From assembly GCA_005239465.1 (NCBI GenBank), contig SPAW01000028.1, forward strand, positions 1-44,388: DNA of 44,388 nt, given 5' to 3'. Source of the DNA: Nitrospira sp. (GTDB lineage: Bacteria; Nitrospirota; Nitrospiria; Nitrospirales; Nitrospiraceae). A model generated the notes under the pieces. It was not told where the DNA came from, searched no databases, and was given only the letters and a program-made list of their open reading frames with translations. The position numbers were made by a program, and so were the translations under genes. Below, piece by piece: positions 33,274 through 41,507 of this stretch (its first letter is position 1; each line of letters opens with the position of its first letter).

Positions 33274-33924
33274 GTGGACACCTTCAGGGACTTCAAGCGA
33301 TACGCAGACCAACTTGCCGAGACTGCCCGATGGGCTGCGGGTAAGGGCTGGGCACCGGCGACCAGTACGAACTATAGCGTCCGATTGCCCGATGAAGCCG
33401 CACCGGCGATCTGTGCCATCACAGCTTCAGGCGTCGATAAAGAACATCTCGATCCCGCCGATGTTGTGGCCATTGACAGTGACGGAAGGCCGATGAACGG
33501 ACATCCCCTGAAACCATCGGCGGAAACCTTCCTCCACCTGATGCTCTACCGCAGAGAGAACATGGGCGCGGTCCTTCACACTCATTCCGTGGCCGGCGCA
33601 TTGTTGTCCCGATCGGCCGAGGCAGTAGGCCACCTGACCCTCTCTGGCTGGGAACTGCTCAAGGGTCTGGATGGAATCGACCGGCACGACTGCGAAGTCC
33701 GGCTGCCCATCTTCCCGAATTCGCAAGATATCGCCGGACTGGCGGCGCTGATCGAACCATGCCTCCCGCGTTCCGAGCCGTGCTATGGGTTCCTGTTGGC
33801 CGGACATGGTCTCTACGTCTGGGGCAAGGATTTATCCGACGCAAAACGTCATCTCGAAGTGTTTGAATATCTCCTGCAATGTGAGCGCGAGGTGCGAAGT
33901 CATGGCCACAATACGGGTGCCTGA
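33274..33924 (+). CDS. mtnB: Methylthioribulose-1-phosphate dehydratase
   Basis: A 216-residue class II aldolase-fold enzyme that dehydrates 5-methylthioribulose-1-phosphate in the methionine salvage pathway. It begins at GTG 33274. Visible signatures are RWAAGKGWAPATSTNYSVRL (substrate loop), ITASGVDKEHLDPADVVAID, PSAETFLHLMLYR, the zinc histidines in AVLHTHSVAG, and GFLLAGHGLYVWGKDL. It overlaps the next gene by 23 bases. The pathway's MtnN/MtnP and MtnA steps are not encoded in this window. Confidence 0.93.
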   Translation: MDTFRDFKRYADQLAETARWAAGKGWAPATSTNYSVRLPDEAAPAICAITASGVDKEHLDPADVVAIDSDGRPMNGHPLKPSAETFLHLMLYRRENMGAVLHTHSVAGALLSRSAEAVGHLTLSGWELLKGLDGIDRHDCEVRLPIFPNSQDIAGLAALIEPCLPRSEPCYGFLLAGHGLYVWGKDLSDAKRHLEVFEYLLQCEREVRSHGHNTGA

Positions 33925-34423
33925 TAAACAAATCCATCTCACCGAGGAGAGTAAGATTCGTCGTTTTCTCCACGAACGCGGAGTGTTCTATGAACGTTGG
34001 ACCACCGGGGCTCCGCGGGCCAATGTGACCGAGACCGAGGTCTTGCAGGCTCACGACCATTGGCTCAAGCCCTTTATGGAGAAGAACGGCTATCGAACCG
34101 CGGACGTCATACGGGTGACGCCCGAGACTCCAAATTTGTCCGCAATCCGGGATAAATTTCTCCGCGAACATACCCATAGTGAAGATGAAGTCCGTTTCTT
34201 CGTCGAAGGAGAAGGCCTTTTCTGGTTTCACAAGGAAACACCCGATGAAGAAGTGTTCGCCGTCCATTGCGAGGCGGGCGATCTGCTGACCGTACCGGCC
34301 AAGACGAAACACTGGTTCGATCTCGGTCCAGAGCCGCGTGTCTGTGCCATTCGGATCTTCACCGATCAGGCAGGCTGGATTCCCCACTATACCGAGTCCG
34401 GCATCGAGCGACGGTACCGCTGA
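33902..34423 (+). CDS. mtnD: Acireductone dioxygenase
   Basis: A 173-residue cupin that cleaves acireductone to the keto acid of methionine plus formate (Fe form), or off-pathway with CO (Ni form). The metal site is EHTHSEDEVRFFVEG near residue 85 (H-x-H-x4-E), completed by the histidine in VPAKTKHWFDLGPEP near 131. The second motif CAIRIFTDQAGWIPHYT matches the family C-terminus. The ATG at 33902 lies inside the end of mtnB, indicating coupled translation. It is the middle gene of mtnBDC. Confidence 0.95.
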   Translation: MATIRVPDKQIHLTEESKIRRFLHERGVFYERWTTGAPRANVTETEVLQAHDHWLKPFMEKNGYRTADVIRVTPETPNLSAIRDKFLREHTHSEDEVRFFVEGEGLFWFHKETPDEEVFAVHCEAGDLLTVPAKTKHWFDLGPEPRVCAIRIFTDQAGWIPHYTESGIERRYR

Positions 34424-34424
34424 C

Positions 34425-35144
34425 ATGACGATTCGCTGCGTGCTGCTCGATATCGAGGGCACCATCATCCCGGTCGCGTTTGTGCGCGACGTCCTGTTTC
34501 CCTACTCCCGGCAGCGAATGGCGTCCTTTCTGCACGACCACCGCGAGGACCACGTCGTGCGTCAGTGGGCTGCAGCTTGTCAGGATGCAATCGCGCAAGA
34601 ACGGGGTGCGCCGCCCTCGTACGAGGACCTTGCCGGCCTCCTCAATCATTGGATCGAAGAGGACCGCAAACACCCAGGCATCAAGGCTCTGCAAGGCATG
34701 ATCTGGGAGGAAGGTTACCGAACCGGTGCCTTCGCTCCCGATCTGTATGACGACGTGGCGCCTGCCCTCCATAGCTGGCGACGGAACGGTCTCCAACTCG
34801 TGCTCTACTCTTCAGGATCGGAGCAGGCGCAGCGCCTCCTCATCGAGCATACGACCGATGGAAACCTCACCGAGCTGTTTTCCAACTTCTTCGACACGCG
34901 CAGTGGAGCAAAAACCGAGGCAGCCTCCTACCGGCACATTGTCGACCGCATGGCTCTCCGATCTGAGGACATTCTTTTTCTGTCGGATACCGAGCAAGAA
35001 CTAGACGCCGCAGCCGCCGCGGGCCTGCAAACCACTCACATCGTGCGACCCGGAACTCGTCCGGGTACCCGTCACCCGATTTGTTCAAACTTCGGTGATC
35101 TTTCTCGGGCAGACTCAACCTTCACCGAGATAATTGCGCCATAA
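34425..35144 (+). CDS. mtnC: Enolase-phosphatase
   Basis: A 239-residue HAD-family enzyme that enolises and dephosphorylates 2,3-diketo-5-methylthiopentyl-1-phosphate to acireductone, the substrate of the upstream gene. HAD motif I is VLLDIEGTIIPVAFV (nucleophile aspartate at residue 9; the D-x-E-G-T form is typical of MtnC). Motif II is LVLYSSGSEQAQ near 125 and motif IV is ILFLSDTEQELDAAAAAGL near 182. It starts one base after the mtnD stop. Together the three genes turn methylthioribulose phosphate into the ketoacid transaminated to methionine. Confidence 0.95.
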   Translation: MTIRCVLLDIEGTIIPVAFVRDVLFPYSRQRMASFLHDHREDHVVRQWAAACQDAIAQERGAPPSYEDLAGLLNHWIEEDRKHPGIKALQGMIWEEGYRTGAFAPDLYDDVAPALHSWRRNGLQLVLYSSGSEQAQRLLIEHTTDGNLTELFSNFFDTRSGAKTEAASYRHIVDRMALRSEDILFLSDTEQELDAAAAAGLQTTHIVRPGTRPGTRHPICSNFGDLSRADSTFTEIIAP

Positions 35145-35220
35145 CCTGATCCAAATGGAATGCGGTATTGTTTTAGCTCACCCGTGCACTCAGTACAATA
35201 TCGCCAGGACACAGTTCCTC

Positions 35221-35880
35221 TTACTGCGGCAAAATAAAGTCCACTTGCTCAACCCTGACAAACGGCATGATCAGCCCCAGGCCTTCCTCGTCATGCGAGA
35301 AGTCATAGACCAGGGATTCTTCAGGAATGAGCCGCCCGGTCATCACGACTTCGATGTCGAGGTGCCGGCGCTGTTCGATCTTGCGCTGTAATTGCTCACG
35401 CTGTAGCGCATCAACGACAACGACGAGGTTACCGGGCACCTCCTCCGGTTTAAACCGCACGATCCCCCATCGCGTTGAGGTGAACTTCGGCCCCAGGGCC
35501 ACAGGAAATCCGCCGGCATCGGGATTGTACGACGATAGTTCTCCAAGCCAGACAAACGTGATGAGCCAGGACAGCGCAAGTTTTCCCTCCCGCTTTGCAT
35601 CCCGCTCACGGTTGAGCGCAAAGAGCCGATCATCATGCCCAGGATCGTCATGGCCATGCCCATACACTGTTGCCCAATCGGGCGGACTGCCATCGAGTAC
35701 GTCGAGAAACTGTTCAATGGAGGCAGGATCCAGCAACAGATGGGTATCTTGAGGAAGAATGGCTCGCAGACTTTCGTGAGATACATGGAGATACCCCCTG
35801 ACATTCACCTCCTCTCCCTTGACCTCCAATGCCCAGGTCAGGATGAAGAAGCACAAGGCCATGCACCATGGACCCCGCAT
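35221..35880 (-). CDS. Secreted protein of unknown function
   Basis: A 219-residue protein with a signal peptide (WCMALCFFILTWALEVKG). The mature part has EEVNVRGYLHVSHESLRAILPQ, a histidine/aspartate-rich GHGHDDPGHDDRLF, and a C-terminal half, VVVVDALQREQLQRKIEQRRHLDIEVVMTGRLIPEESLVYDF in outline. The His/Asp cluster could bind metal, but no family is recognised. It is the last gene of a three-gene minus-strand operon, 8 bases after the preceding gene. Confidence 0.7.
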   Translation of the reverse strand: MRGPWCMALCFFILTWALEVKGEEVNVRGYLHVSHESLRAILPQDTHLLLDPASIEQFLDVLDGSPPDWATVYGHGHDDPGHDDRLFALNRERDAKREGKLALSWLITFVWLGELSSYNPDAGGFPVALGPKFTSTRWGIVRFKPEEVPGNLVVVVDALQREQLQRKIEQRRHLDIEVVMTGRLIPEESLVYDFSHDEEGLGLIMPFVRVEQVDFILPQ

Positions 35881-35888
35881 GGGAACAC

Positions 35889-36212
35889 CTACTCAGCTGC
35901 GCGCGTGAGGGCCTGTTCGAAGCTTGTCTTGAGAGCTGTCACAGCAGGATGTTCCGACGTTAGGACACCGGCATGAATAAGCACGGCGACGCGGGGCATG
36001 GGATCGATCCGCCTAAGAGCTTGCTTGGTAAATCCTTCAGTGGCAAGCACTTTCTGGTAGGTCGCAAGCCAGGATTCAGTAACGGCGCGCAAGCCTGCAT
36101 CAGTGGGTTTCATGCGGCCCAACTGAACTTGTTGCAGCAGCTTAATGAGAGGATCGGACTGCGAGATGGTTGCAATCGCGCGTCGAAGCGCCTGTTCGCC
36201 GAACTCACTCAT
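35889..36212 (-). CDS. Small hypothetical protein
   Basis: A 107-residue, mostly helical, soluble protein: MSEFGEQALRRAIATISQSDPLI at the start and RIDPMPRVAVLIHAGVLTSEHPAVTALKTSFEQAL near the end, in outline. No motif or family is recognised. It lies between the FmdB-like gene (7 bases) and the secreted protein (8 bases), so all three are probably one transcript. Confidence 0.6.
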   Translation of the reverse strand: MSEFGEQALRRAIATISQSDPLIKLLQQVQLGRMKPTDAGLRAVTESWLATYQKVLATEGFTKQALRRIDPMPRVAVLIHAGVLTSEHPAVTALKTSFEQALTRAAE

Positions 36213-36219
36213 GCCCCAA

Positions 36220-36444
36220 TCAATTCATGGAACAGGAGCCTGGGCCACGGGGATCGCCGCAACTCCCACAGGCTCCGCCGCCTCCAGATGTGGGCCACCC
36301 GCCGGTGGCGCCGACGCCAAACGCGGAAAACTGCTTCTCCAGCTTGGTGGCTTTACATCGTGGACAAGCCGCTTCTGCAGAGCCTTGAATCAGCTGCTCA
36401 AAGCGATGATTGCATTCCCGACAGACATATTCGAAGATAGGCAT
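36220..36444 (-). CDS. FmdB-family zinc-ribbon protein
   Basis: A 74-residue protein, MPIFEYVCRECNHRFEQLIQ, then ACPRCKATKLEKQFSAFGVG. The two CxxC pairs (CREC and CPRC) form the zinc ribbon of the FmdB family, first noted as regulatory proteins of formamidase and amidase genes. The C-terminal tail has more cysteines (ACGSCGDPRGPGSCSMN), common in the family. The ATG follows GCAGGAG. First gene of the three-gene operon. Confidence 0.87.
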   Translation of the reverse strand: MPIFEYVCRECNHRFEQLIQGSAEAACPRCKATKLEKQFSAFGVGATGGWPTSGGGGACGSCGDPRGPGSCSMN

Positions 36445-36512
36445 AGGCAACACTCCTGCTAGTGAGCCACATTATAAGATCGCGCCGGCCGGATCGCAAC
36501 GAGAGGAATCGC

Positions 36513-36779
36513 ATGTACCAGGAAGAGAAGACCTTCACGCTTCGATTCAGTCTGGAAGCGCAATTTCCGGACGACTACGAGGGCGACGACGATGAATACG
36601 CCTGGGTGCGCGCGTGGGAGGCGCGCCTCAAGCCGGAGATGGTCAAAGCCGTGTTCGAATCGCTCCGGCGGGCGCCTCACTGGACCGTCCACTCCCGCAA
36701 CAGAGGCAAGTCGCCGGAGGATGAAATCGAAGTGGTGCTGGAACGGAATTTCGCCGAGCCTCATCCCTTCTCCAACTAA
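36513..36779 (+). CDS. Small acidic hypothetical protein
   Basis: An 88-residue protein starting MYQEEKTFTLRFSLEAQFPD, with a highly acidic stretch (DDYEGDDDEYAW) and EDEIEVVLERNFAEPHPFSN at the end. GAGAGGA precedes the ATG. No family is recognised. It is 2 bases ahead of the HemW-like gene, so the two are almost certainly co-transcribed. Confidence 0.65.
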   Translation: MYQEEKTFTLRFSLEAQFPDDYEGDDDEYAWVRAWEARLKPEMVKAVFESLRRAPHWTVHSRNRGKSPEDEIEVVLERNFAEPHPFSN

Positions 36780-36781
36780 AC

Positions 36782-37921
36782 ATGGCGGCTCAGCGCGACA
36801 TCGGGCTCTACCTGCACATTCCATTCTGCCGCCAGCGGTGCCACTTTTGCGCCTTCTATCTGGAAATCGGCAGGGCGGAACGCATCGAGTCGTTCCTGCC
36901 GGCGCTCGAACGAGAGATACACCTCTATGGGCAACAGAATCTGCTCGGAGGACGGCCGCTCCAGAGCATCTACTTTGGAGGCGGCACGCCGACCGTGATC
37001 CCGGCTCGTCGGCTTGCGTCGCTGCTTGCTCTGATCCACGCGAAGTTTCCGACCACCCAAAACATTGAAGTTACCGTTGAAGCCCATCCCTCTACGGTGA
37101 CTCCCGACGATCTGCGCGTTCTCACTGATGCCGGATTCACCCGGATCAGTTTCGGCGCGGAATCCATGAACGAAGCAGAATTCGTACCGATCGGACGCCC
37201 CGGCACGGTGCAAGACACGTCAACGGCCATGGCGGCGGCAACAGCCGCCGGCTTCACTAATATCAATCTCGATGTGATGTACGGCCTGCCCGGCCAAACG
37301 CTCGAATCATGGAACGACACATTGCGCTCACTCCTCGCCCTCGACCCATCCCACATCTCCTGTTACGCCTTGACGATTGAAGAAGGCACGAAGCTGGCTC
37401 ATGACATCGCGCGATGCAGCGTTCCGGCGCCTGATGACTCGCTGCAAGTCGAGATGGACAGTGCGGCCGACACCATCCTGACTGCCGGAGGGTTCGAGCG
37501 ATACGAAATCTCCAACTATGCCAAACCCGGCTTCGTCTGCCGCCATAATCTGCTCCACTGGACCGACGCCGATTATCTGAGCCTTGGCCCTAGCGCACAG
37601 TCCTATGTGAACGGCGTCCGCTTCGGCAACATTGCGGACCTCCGTGCCTACGTCGATCAGCTCGGCAAAGACACCCTCCCCGTTTCAGAGCGTACCGCCC
37701 TATCACCGTTCGAGCGGGAACGCGATGCCTTGATCTTCGGCCTCCGCCTGCTGGAGGGAGTCCCGCGCCATAGGATCGGACACCACCTTGCGCAGGGAGT
37801 GCATCGCCGTCAATTGGATCGATTGATCGCGCAGGGATTACTCGAAGCCGGAAACGAAGGGGTGCGGCTCACCCCGCTGGGGCGACGCTACGCCGATACG
37901 GTCGCGGAAGAGTTGTTCTAA
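36782..37921 (+). CDS. hemW: HemW-like radical SAM protein (coproporphyrinogen oxidase family)
   Basis: A 379-residue radical SAM protein. The cluster motif is LYLHIPFCRQRCHFCAFYLE near residue 12: C-x3-C-x2-C without the fourth cysteine that marks true HemN. Further family motifs are IYFGGGTPTVIPA, EVTVEAHPSTVTPDDL, GFTRISFGAESMN, DVMYGLPGQTLESW and the HemN C-terminal domain (YLSLGPSAQSYVNGVRFGN). HemW proteins bind heme and are thought to deliver it to apoproteins; they do not oxidise coproporphyrinogen. The missing cysteine supports HemW over HemN. Confidence 0.85.
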   Translation: MAAQRDIGLYLHIPFCRQRCHFCAFYLEIGRAERIESFLPALEREIHLYGQQNLLGGRPLQSIYFGGGTPTVIPARRLASLLALIHAKFPTTQNIEVTVEAHPSTVTPDDLRVLTDAGFTRISFGAESMNEAEFVPIGRPGTVQDTSTAMAAATAAGFTNINLDVMYGLPGQTLESWNDTLRSLLALDPSHISCYALTIEEGTKLAHDIARCSVPAPDDSLQVEMDSAADTILTAGGFERYEISNYAKPGFVCRHNLLHWTDADYLSLGPSAQSYVNGVRFGNIADLRAYVDQLGKDTLPVSERTALSPFERERDALIFGLRLLEGVPRHRIGHHLAQGVHRRQLDRLIAQGLLEAGNEGVRLTPLGRRYADTVAEELF

Positions 37922-37949
37922 CGATAGGCCGTGACGTTCGGCGCTCGCC

Positions 37950-38309
37950 TTAGTGCCGGACGACCAGCACATGCAGTGCCGCGTCTGACAGAATGCCAGC
38001 CCAAGCCGCCGCATTCAAACGCACCAGCGAGCGGTTGCCCTGTTTCCAATGATGGACGAGCGCGAAGATAAGACAGACTTGCGTCAGAAGGGAAAACGGC
38101 CGGTGCAGATGGGCGGAGACGAGTCCGCGTTCGCTGGCGATTGCGGAAACGGCCGCGAGGAAGTAACAGACAAACGCGCAGATCTGCAGCCAGCGCCCTT
38201 TCCCCTGCTCCCCTCGACGGACCACGACCACCAGCGCCCAGGTCAGGCACACGATCACAACCAAGAGCAACAGCGGAAACAGCGGCCACCAGACCCGCGC
38301 ATCGAGCAT
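37950..38309 (-). CDS. Small membrane protein, unknown
   Basis: A 119-residue protein with three or four hydrophobic segments: LFPLLLLVVIVCLTWALVVV, LQICAFVCYFLAAVSAIA, LLTQVCLIFALVHHW and AAAWAGILSDAALHVLVV. No signal cleavage site or family motif. The stop is 28 bases from the convergent hemW stop. The start has no strong ribosome binding site. Confidence 0.6.
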   Translation of the reverse strand: MLDARVWWPLFPLLLLVVIVCLTWALVVVVRRGEQGKGRWLQICAFVCYFLAAVSAIASERGLVSAHLHRPFSLLTQVCLIFALVHHWKQGNRSLVRLNAAAWAGILSDAALHVLVVRH

Positions 38310-38418
38310 AGGGCGGAAATCTAGCAGCCGTCCTGTTTCGGGTCAATGAGGCGTTCATCTCCAATTGACAAGTCACTTACAAGGGTAGGAGACTATCAGA
38401 CATTCGCCAGGAGTTGAT

Positions 38419-38631
38419 ATGCCAGTGAACATGGATCCATCGAAGAAGCGCCGACGAGCTCAACCGGAGTCTGCGCCGGCCCCTGAGCAGGCTCGCATAA
38501 CAAGCGCATCAGTGTCGCCACGTCAGACATTCGGGGAAGAGACCGAGGTGGACCGGGAAAAAGACTTGGCTGACGCGGAGTTGAAGAACTTGTGGGACGC
38601 GACCGAAGTGATCGATATGGACAAGGTCTAA
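38419..38631 (+). CDS. Small charged hypothetical protein
   Basis: A 70-residue protein, MPVNMDPSKKRRRAQPESAP then FGEETEVDREKDLADAELKN, with a basic proline-rich start and an acidic end; probably unstructured in part. CAGGAG lies 6-10 bases before the ATG, which supports translation. No family is recognised. A short block of ATTCAACATT-type decamers (38641-38667) follows its stop. Confidence 0.6.
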   Translation: MPVNMDPSKKRRRAQPESAPAPEQARITSASVSPRQTFGEETEVDREKDLADAELKNLWDATEVIDMDKV

Positions 38632-38706
38632 CGAGCCGAATGACGAATGTTCAATGATGAATGTTGAATGGATCTCGCCGATCCGGAAATCCACTTTACG
38701 GTCAGG

Positions 38707-39780
38707 TCAGGCAGGCAGGAAGTAAAAGGCGATCGCCAACATCACGTAAACTCCGACCAGCATCACCCCCTCCATCCAGTGCGACTCGCCGTCCATCGCT
38801 ACGAAGCCGAGAATCAACACCGAAACAGTCACCGCCGCCACTTCAAAGGGCGTGAAGATCAAATCCAGCGGACTGCCGAAGAGGTAACTGGCGAACACCA
38901 GAAGCGGAGCGACCAGCAACGCAATCTGCAGACTCGACCCGACGGCAATACCGAGCGCCAGGTCCATCTTGTTTTTCATGGCCATCAGTACCGCCGTGGA
39001 ATGTTCCGCAGCGTTGCCGACCAGCGCAACCAGAATTACGCCGACAAACACCTGCGTGAGTCCCAACCTGTGCGCCGTCGGCTCAATCGCCCCGACCAGC
39101 ATTTCACTCATCACGCCAATGAGAATCGTCACAACCGTCAGCACGGAGAGCGACATGCGGTAGTTCCAAGGCTTTTCCCCGATGTCATGGACATCGTGCG
39201 TGTCTCCGGCAAAGAGATGCCGATGTGTTCTCAGTGAAAACGCCAAACTGAGCCCGTAAATGAGGAAGAGCACGAGCGCAATTTCCAAACTCAACTCACG
39301 CTCAATCTTCACGCCCCGATCGGCTGCGGTGAAATGGAAGAGGGCTGGAATAATGAGCCCCACAGCCGCCAGCAGCAGGAGGCTCGACCCCATCCCCGCC
39401 GCCGTCTGGTTGAACTTCTGCCGCTCGTACTTCATGCCTCCGGCGATCATCGAGGCCCCCAGCACGAGCAAAATATTGCCCAGGATCGACCCGGTCAACG
39501 AGGCTTTGACCACATCGTGGAGTCCTTCACGCAGCGCGGCGAGTGCAATGATGAGCTCGGCGGCATTCCCCAGCGAAGCGTTCAGCAGACTGCCGACACC
39601 GACGCCGACATGGGTGGTGAGGTGTTCGGTGGCCCGGCCGAGCAAGCCTGCGAGAGGGATAATGGCCAGCGCGGAAGTCACAAAGACGAAGAGGGGGTCG
39701 GCCTTCAGGACTTCGAGGGCCACCGTCACGGGGATGAACAGCAGAAGAACATCCAGCCAAGACGTAACGAATCGTCGCAC
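38707..39780 (-). CDS. Cation/proton antiporter of the CaCA family (Cax-like)
   Basis: A 357-residue membrane protein with about 11 hydrophobic segments. The two diagnostic alpha repeats are GSLLNASLGNAAELIIALAAL (near residue 82) and VALVGNAAEHSTAVLMAMKNKM (near 260), each with the GNAAE cation-binding core. An acidic-free loop with histidines (RTHRHLFAGDTHDVHDIGEK) lies between the halves. It is probably a Ca2+/H+ antiporter for calcium export. The neighbours are unrelated hypothetical genes. Confidence 0.93.
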   Translation of the reverse strand: MRRFVTSWLDVLLLFIPVTVALEVLKADPLFVFVTSALAIIPLAGLLGRATEHLTTHVGVGVGSLLNASLGNAAELIIALAALREGLHDVVKASLTGSILGNILLVLGASMIAGGMKYERQKFNQTAAGMGSSLLLLAAVGLIIPALFHFTAADRGVKIERELSLEIALVLFLIYGLSLAFSLRTHRHLFAGDTHDVHDIGEKPWNYRMSLSVLTVVTILIGVMSEMLVGAIEPTAHRLGLTQVFVGVILVALVGNAAEHSTAVLMAMKNKMDLALGIAVGSSLQIALLVAPLLVFASYLFGSPLDLIFTPFEVAAVTVSVLILGFVAMDGESHWMEGVMLVGVYVMLAIAFYFLPA

Positions 39781-39814
39781 GAAGGAAACCTAGCATGACC
39801 ATTAGCTGTTGTCG

Positions 39815-40495
39815 ATGAATCTCATGCCACGGACAGACGTATTTTTCTACCCATTTCATCTGTGCCACGAGCGCACACTGGAGCGGCTGCTTGCGAAATT
39901 TGCTCGGGTGCATTTCCGAGACTTCATGGCTCTGCAACTGAGTCCGTTCTGTGGGACCACCGCCTACCCCGACCGCATGGGAGACTCATTCCCAGACCTC
40001 GTTACAGTTGGACGGCTGCTGCAGGGCTACAACGTGAGCGGCCCACTGTCTCCGGAAACGGTCACAGCCATCGATCGCGACCTGTCCGATCCATCCTGGC
40101 GAGCACTCTTCCATACTGCCCTGACGGAAGATCGTCGCTTTCAACGCGGGTTGTTCGATGAGGCTCTCATCGCAGAAAGCAGCATGACCCATACGGACAA
40201 ACCATCCTTATTTACTCGCCTGAGGAAAGAAGACTTCCCTGCAGTTCCCTTTACAGTCGCAGGCATCGGTCAACTCAGCCGACAGCGCCTCACCGGTAGG
40301 CAAGCCGATCCTTTCGACTATGGCCTGGCTCTGCTGAAAACGTCAGCCTCTCTGGTGTATACAATACAACTTGCCGCCGCACAGCGGCTCGCCATGGCGA
40401 CAGACTCGCATGCCCACTTCACCCTGCTCGCTCTAACGGCCGAGCGCGACGGCATCACCCTCGAGAATTATTGGATTGAGCGAAGCGGGTATTAA
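39815..40495 (+). CDS. Conserved hypothetical protein
   Basis: A 226-residue protein, MNLMPRTDVFFYPFHLCHER with LERLLAKFARVHFRDFMALQ, then FCGTTAYPDRMGDSF. A TTG two codons upstream is possible. There are no membrane segments, signal peptide or catalytic motif. The length and the regular helices with scattered arginines suggest a soluble protein. It is divergent from cax, and 34 bases upstream of the ClpS-like gene. I do not recognise the family. Confidence 0.65.
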   Translation: MNLMPRTDVFFYPFHLCHERTLERLLAKFARVHFRDFMALQLSPFCGTTAYPDRMGDSFPDLVTVGRLLQGYNVSGPLSPETVTAIDRDLSDPSWRALFHTALTEDRRFQRGLFDEALIAESSMTHTDKPSLFTRLRKEDFPAVPFTVAGIGQLSRQRLTGRQADPFDYGLALLKTSASLVYTIQLAAAQRLAMATDSHAHFTLLALTAERDGITLENYWIERSGY

Positions 40496-40529
40496 CCATC
40501 CCGCCCAGGTCTGCTAGAATTTCACGACC

Positions 40530-40826
40530 ATGCCCACACCGTCGACGCCTCAAACAGTCCCCGAGACCACTGAAGACATTCAAACTGGTACGGGCACCGG
40601 ATTCGAGGCCCGTGTGGTCGTCTTTAATTGCGACTGCCACACCTACCAGCAAGTCATCGACCTCTTCTGTCGATTCATTCCGGGAATGACATCGGCCAAG
40701 GCCTTCGAACTGGCCTATCGCATTGACCACGAGGGAGAAGCAATTGTGTATAGCGGTGCAACAAAACAGGCAGAGGATGTTGCGGCAAAGCTGGCAGGAG
40801 GTGGCCTCAGAGTCGCGGTGCAGTAG
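40530..40826 (+). CDS. ClpS-like protease adaptor
   Basis: A 98-residue protein whose core FEARVVVFNCDCHTYQQVID, then LFCRFIPGMTSAKAFELAYR and GEAIVYSGATKQAEDVAAKL, aligns with the ClpS fold ('..VVL.NDD.hT.e.Vi..l......s...A......v...G.a.v'). ClpS delivers N-degron proteins to ClpAP. The aspartate pair expected at the NDD substrate pocket is CDC here, so binding specificity may differ or be lost. It has no adjoining clpA. Confidence 0.75.
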   Translation: MPTPSTPQTVPETTEDIQTGTGTGFEARVVVFNCDCHTYQQVIDLFCRFIPGMTSAKAFELAYRIDHEGEAIVYSGATKQAEDVAAKLAGGGLRVAVQ

Positions 40827-40853
40827 CGGGAAAATTCAGCGAGCGGTAACCCG

Positions 40854-41234
40854 TTACTTGTGCTTAGCCTTGTGCTTCTTGGCCTTGCTGAATTTGGCAG
40901 GTTTTCTGGCCTGAGCTTTCACCCGAGCCTTGGCCGGCTTCTTCGCCGGAGATTTTTTCGATTTCGAAGATTTTGTCGGTTTCGATGGGGCCGGCTTCGC
41001 CCTTTTCATCGATCCCTTGGCTGCAGACTTGCCACCCTTCGTGGGTTTCACGGGAACCATGTAGGTGGAAGTCCGATTCACCTTTGCCAACTGGTCCCCA
41101 CTGAGTACGCGCACTTGGTAGAGCTCAAACAGTTTACTGATTGCCTTCGTATCGCCTCGCCGCGCCGCATTCAACAACTTGCGGCGTTGGTTCATTTCCT
41201 CTTCTTCGGTATGGGAAGCCGCTCGTCGTTCCAT
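40854..41234 (-). CDS. Lysine-rich histone-H1-like protein
   Basis: A 126-residue protein. A soluble N-terminal part (residues 1-65, MERRAASHTEEEEMNQRRKL) is followed by a tail of about 60 residues made almost entirely of lysine, alanine, proline and serine (PAKKPAKARVKAQARKPAKF). Such K/A/P tails resemble bacterial H1-like nucleoid proteins and bind DNA nonspecifically. The start follows AAAGGA. It could also be an RNA-binding or ribosome-associated protein. It converges with the ClpS-like gene. Confidence 0.75.
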   Translation of the reverse strand: MERRAASHTEEEEMNQRRKLLNAARRGDTKAISKLFELYQVRVLSGDQLAKVNRTSTYMVPVKPTKGGKSAAKGSMKRAKPAPSKPTKSSKSKKSPAKKPAKARVKAQARKPAKFSKAKKHKAKHK

Positions 41235-41440
41235 ACCAATCCTTTCTCAGCACCTATCAATTGCTGATCGCGCAGGTCCCTATCAGGAAATCACCATCAG
41301 AAAAATTTCTGAAGTATATCAGAATCCAGAAGAATTTTGGAATATTCTCCTCTGAGTTCCTCACACACAGGAAATTAAGACCGAAACCGCCCGATAGAAC
41401 CATCTGTACGTCTTGCATGCCGTCGAAGGCGAGTCCACCA
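41235..41440. other. Gap between the H1-like gene and a promoter
   Basis: No gene visible. It is AT-rich (for example 41300-41345), fitting divergent regulatory regions. Confidence 0.45.
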
Positions 41441-41470
41441 TTGAGCGTTCTCACAGCAGGCATGTATAAT
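41441..41470 (+). promoter_or_regulatory. Probable sigma-70-type promoter
   Basis: TTGAGC (41441-41446) and a perfect TATAAT (41465-41470) are 18 bases apart, about 38 bases before the DUF3386-like start. Confidence 0.6.
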
Positions 41471-41507
41471 CCTCGACGGATTCACACACTTCAAAGGAGA
41501 CTGCATC

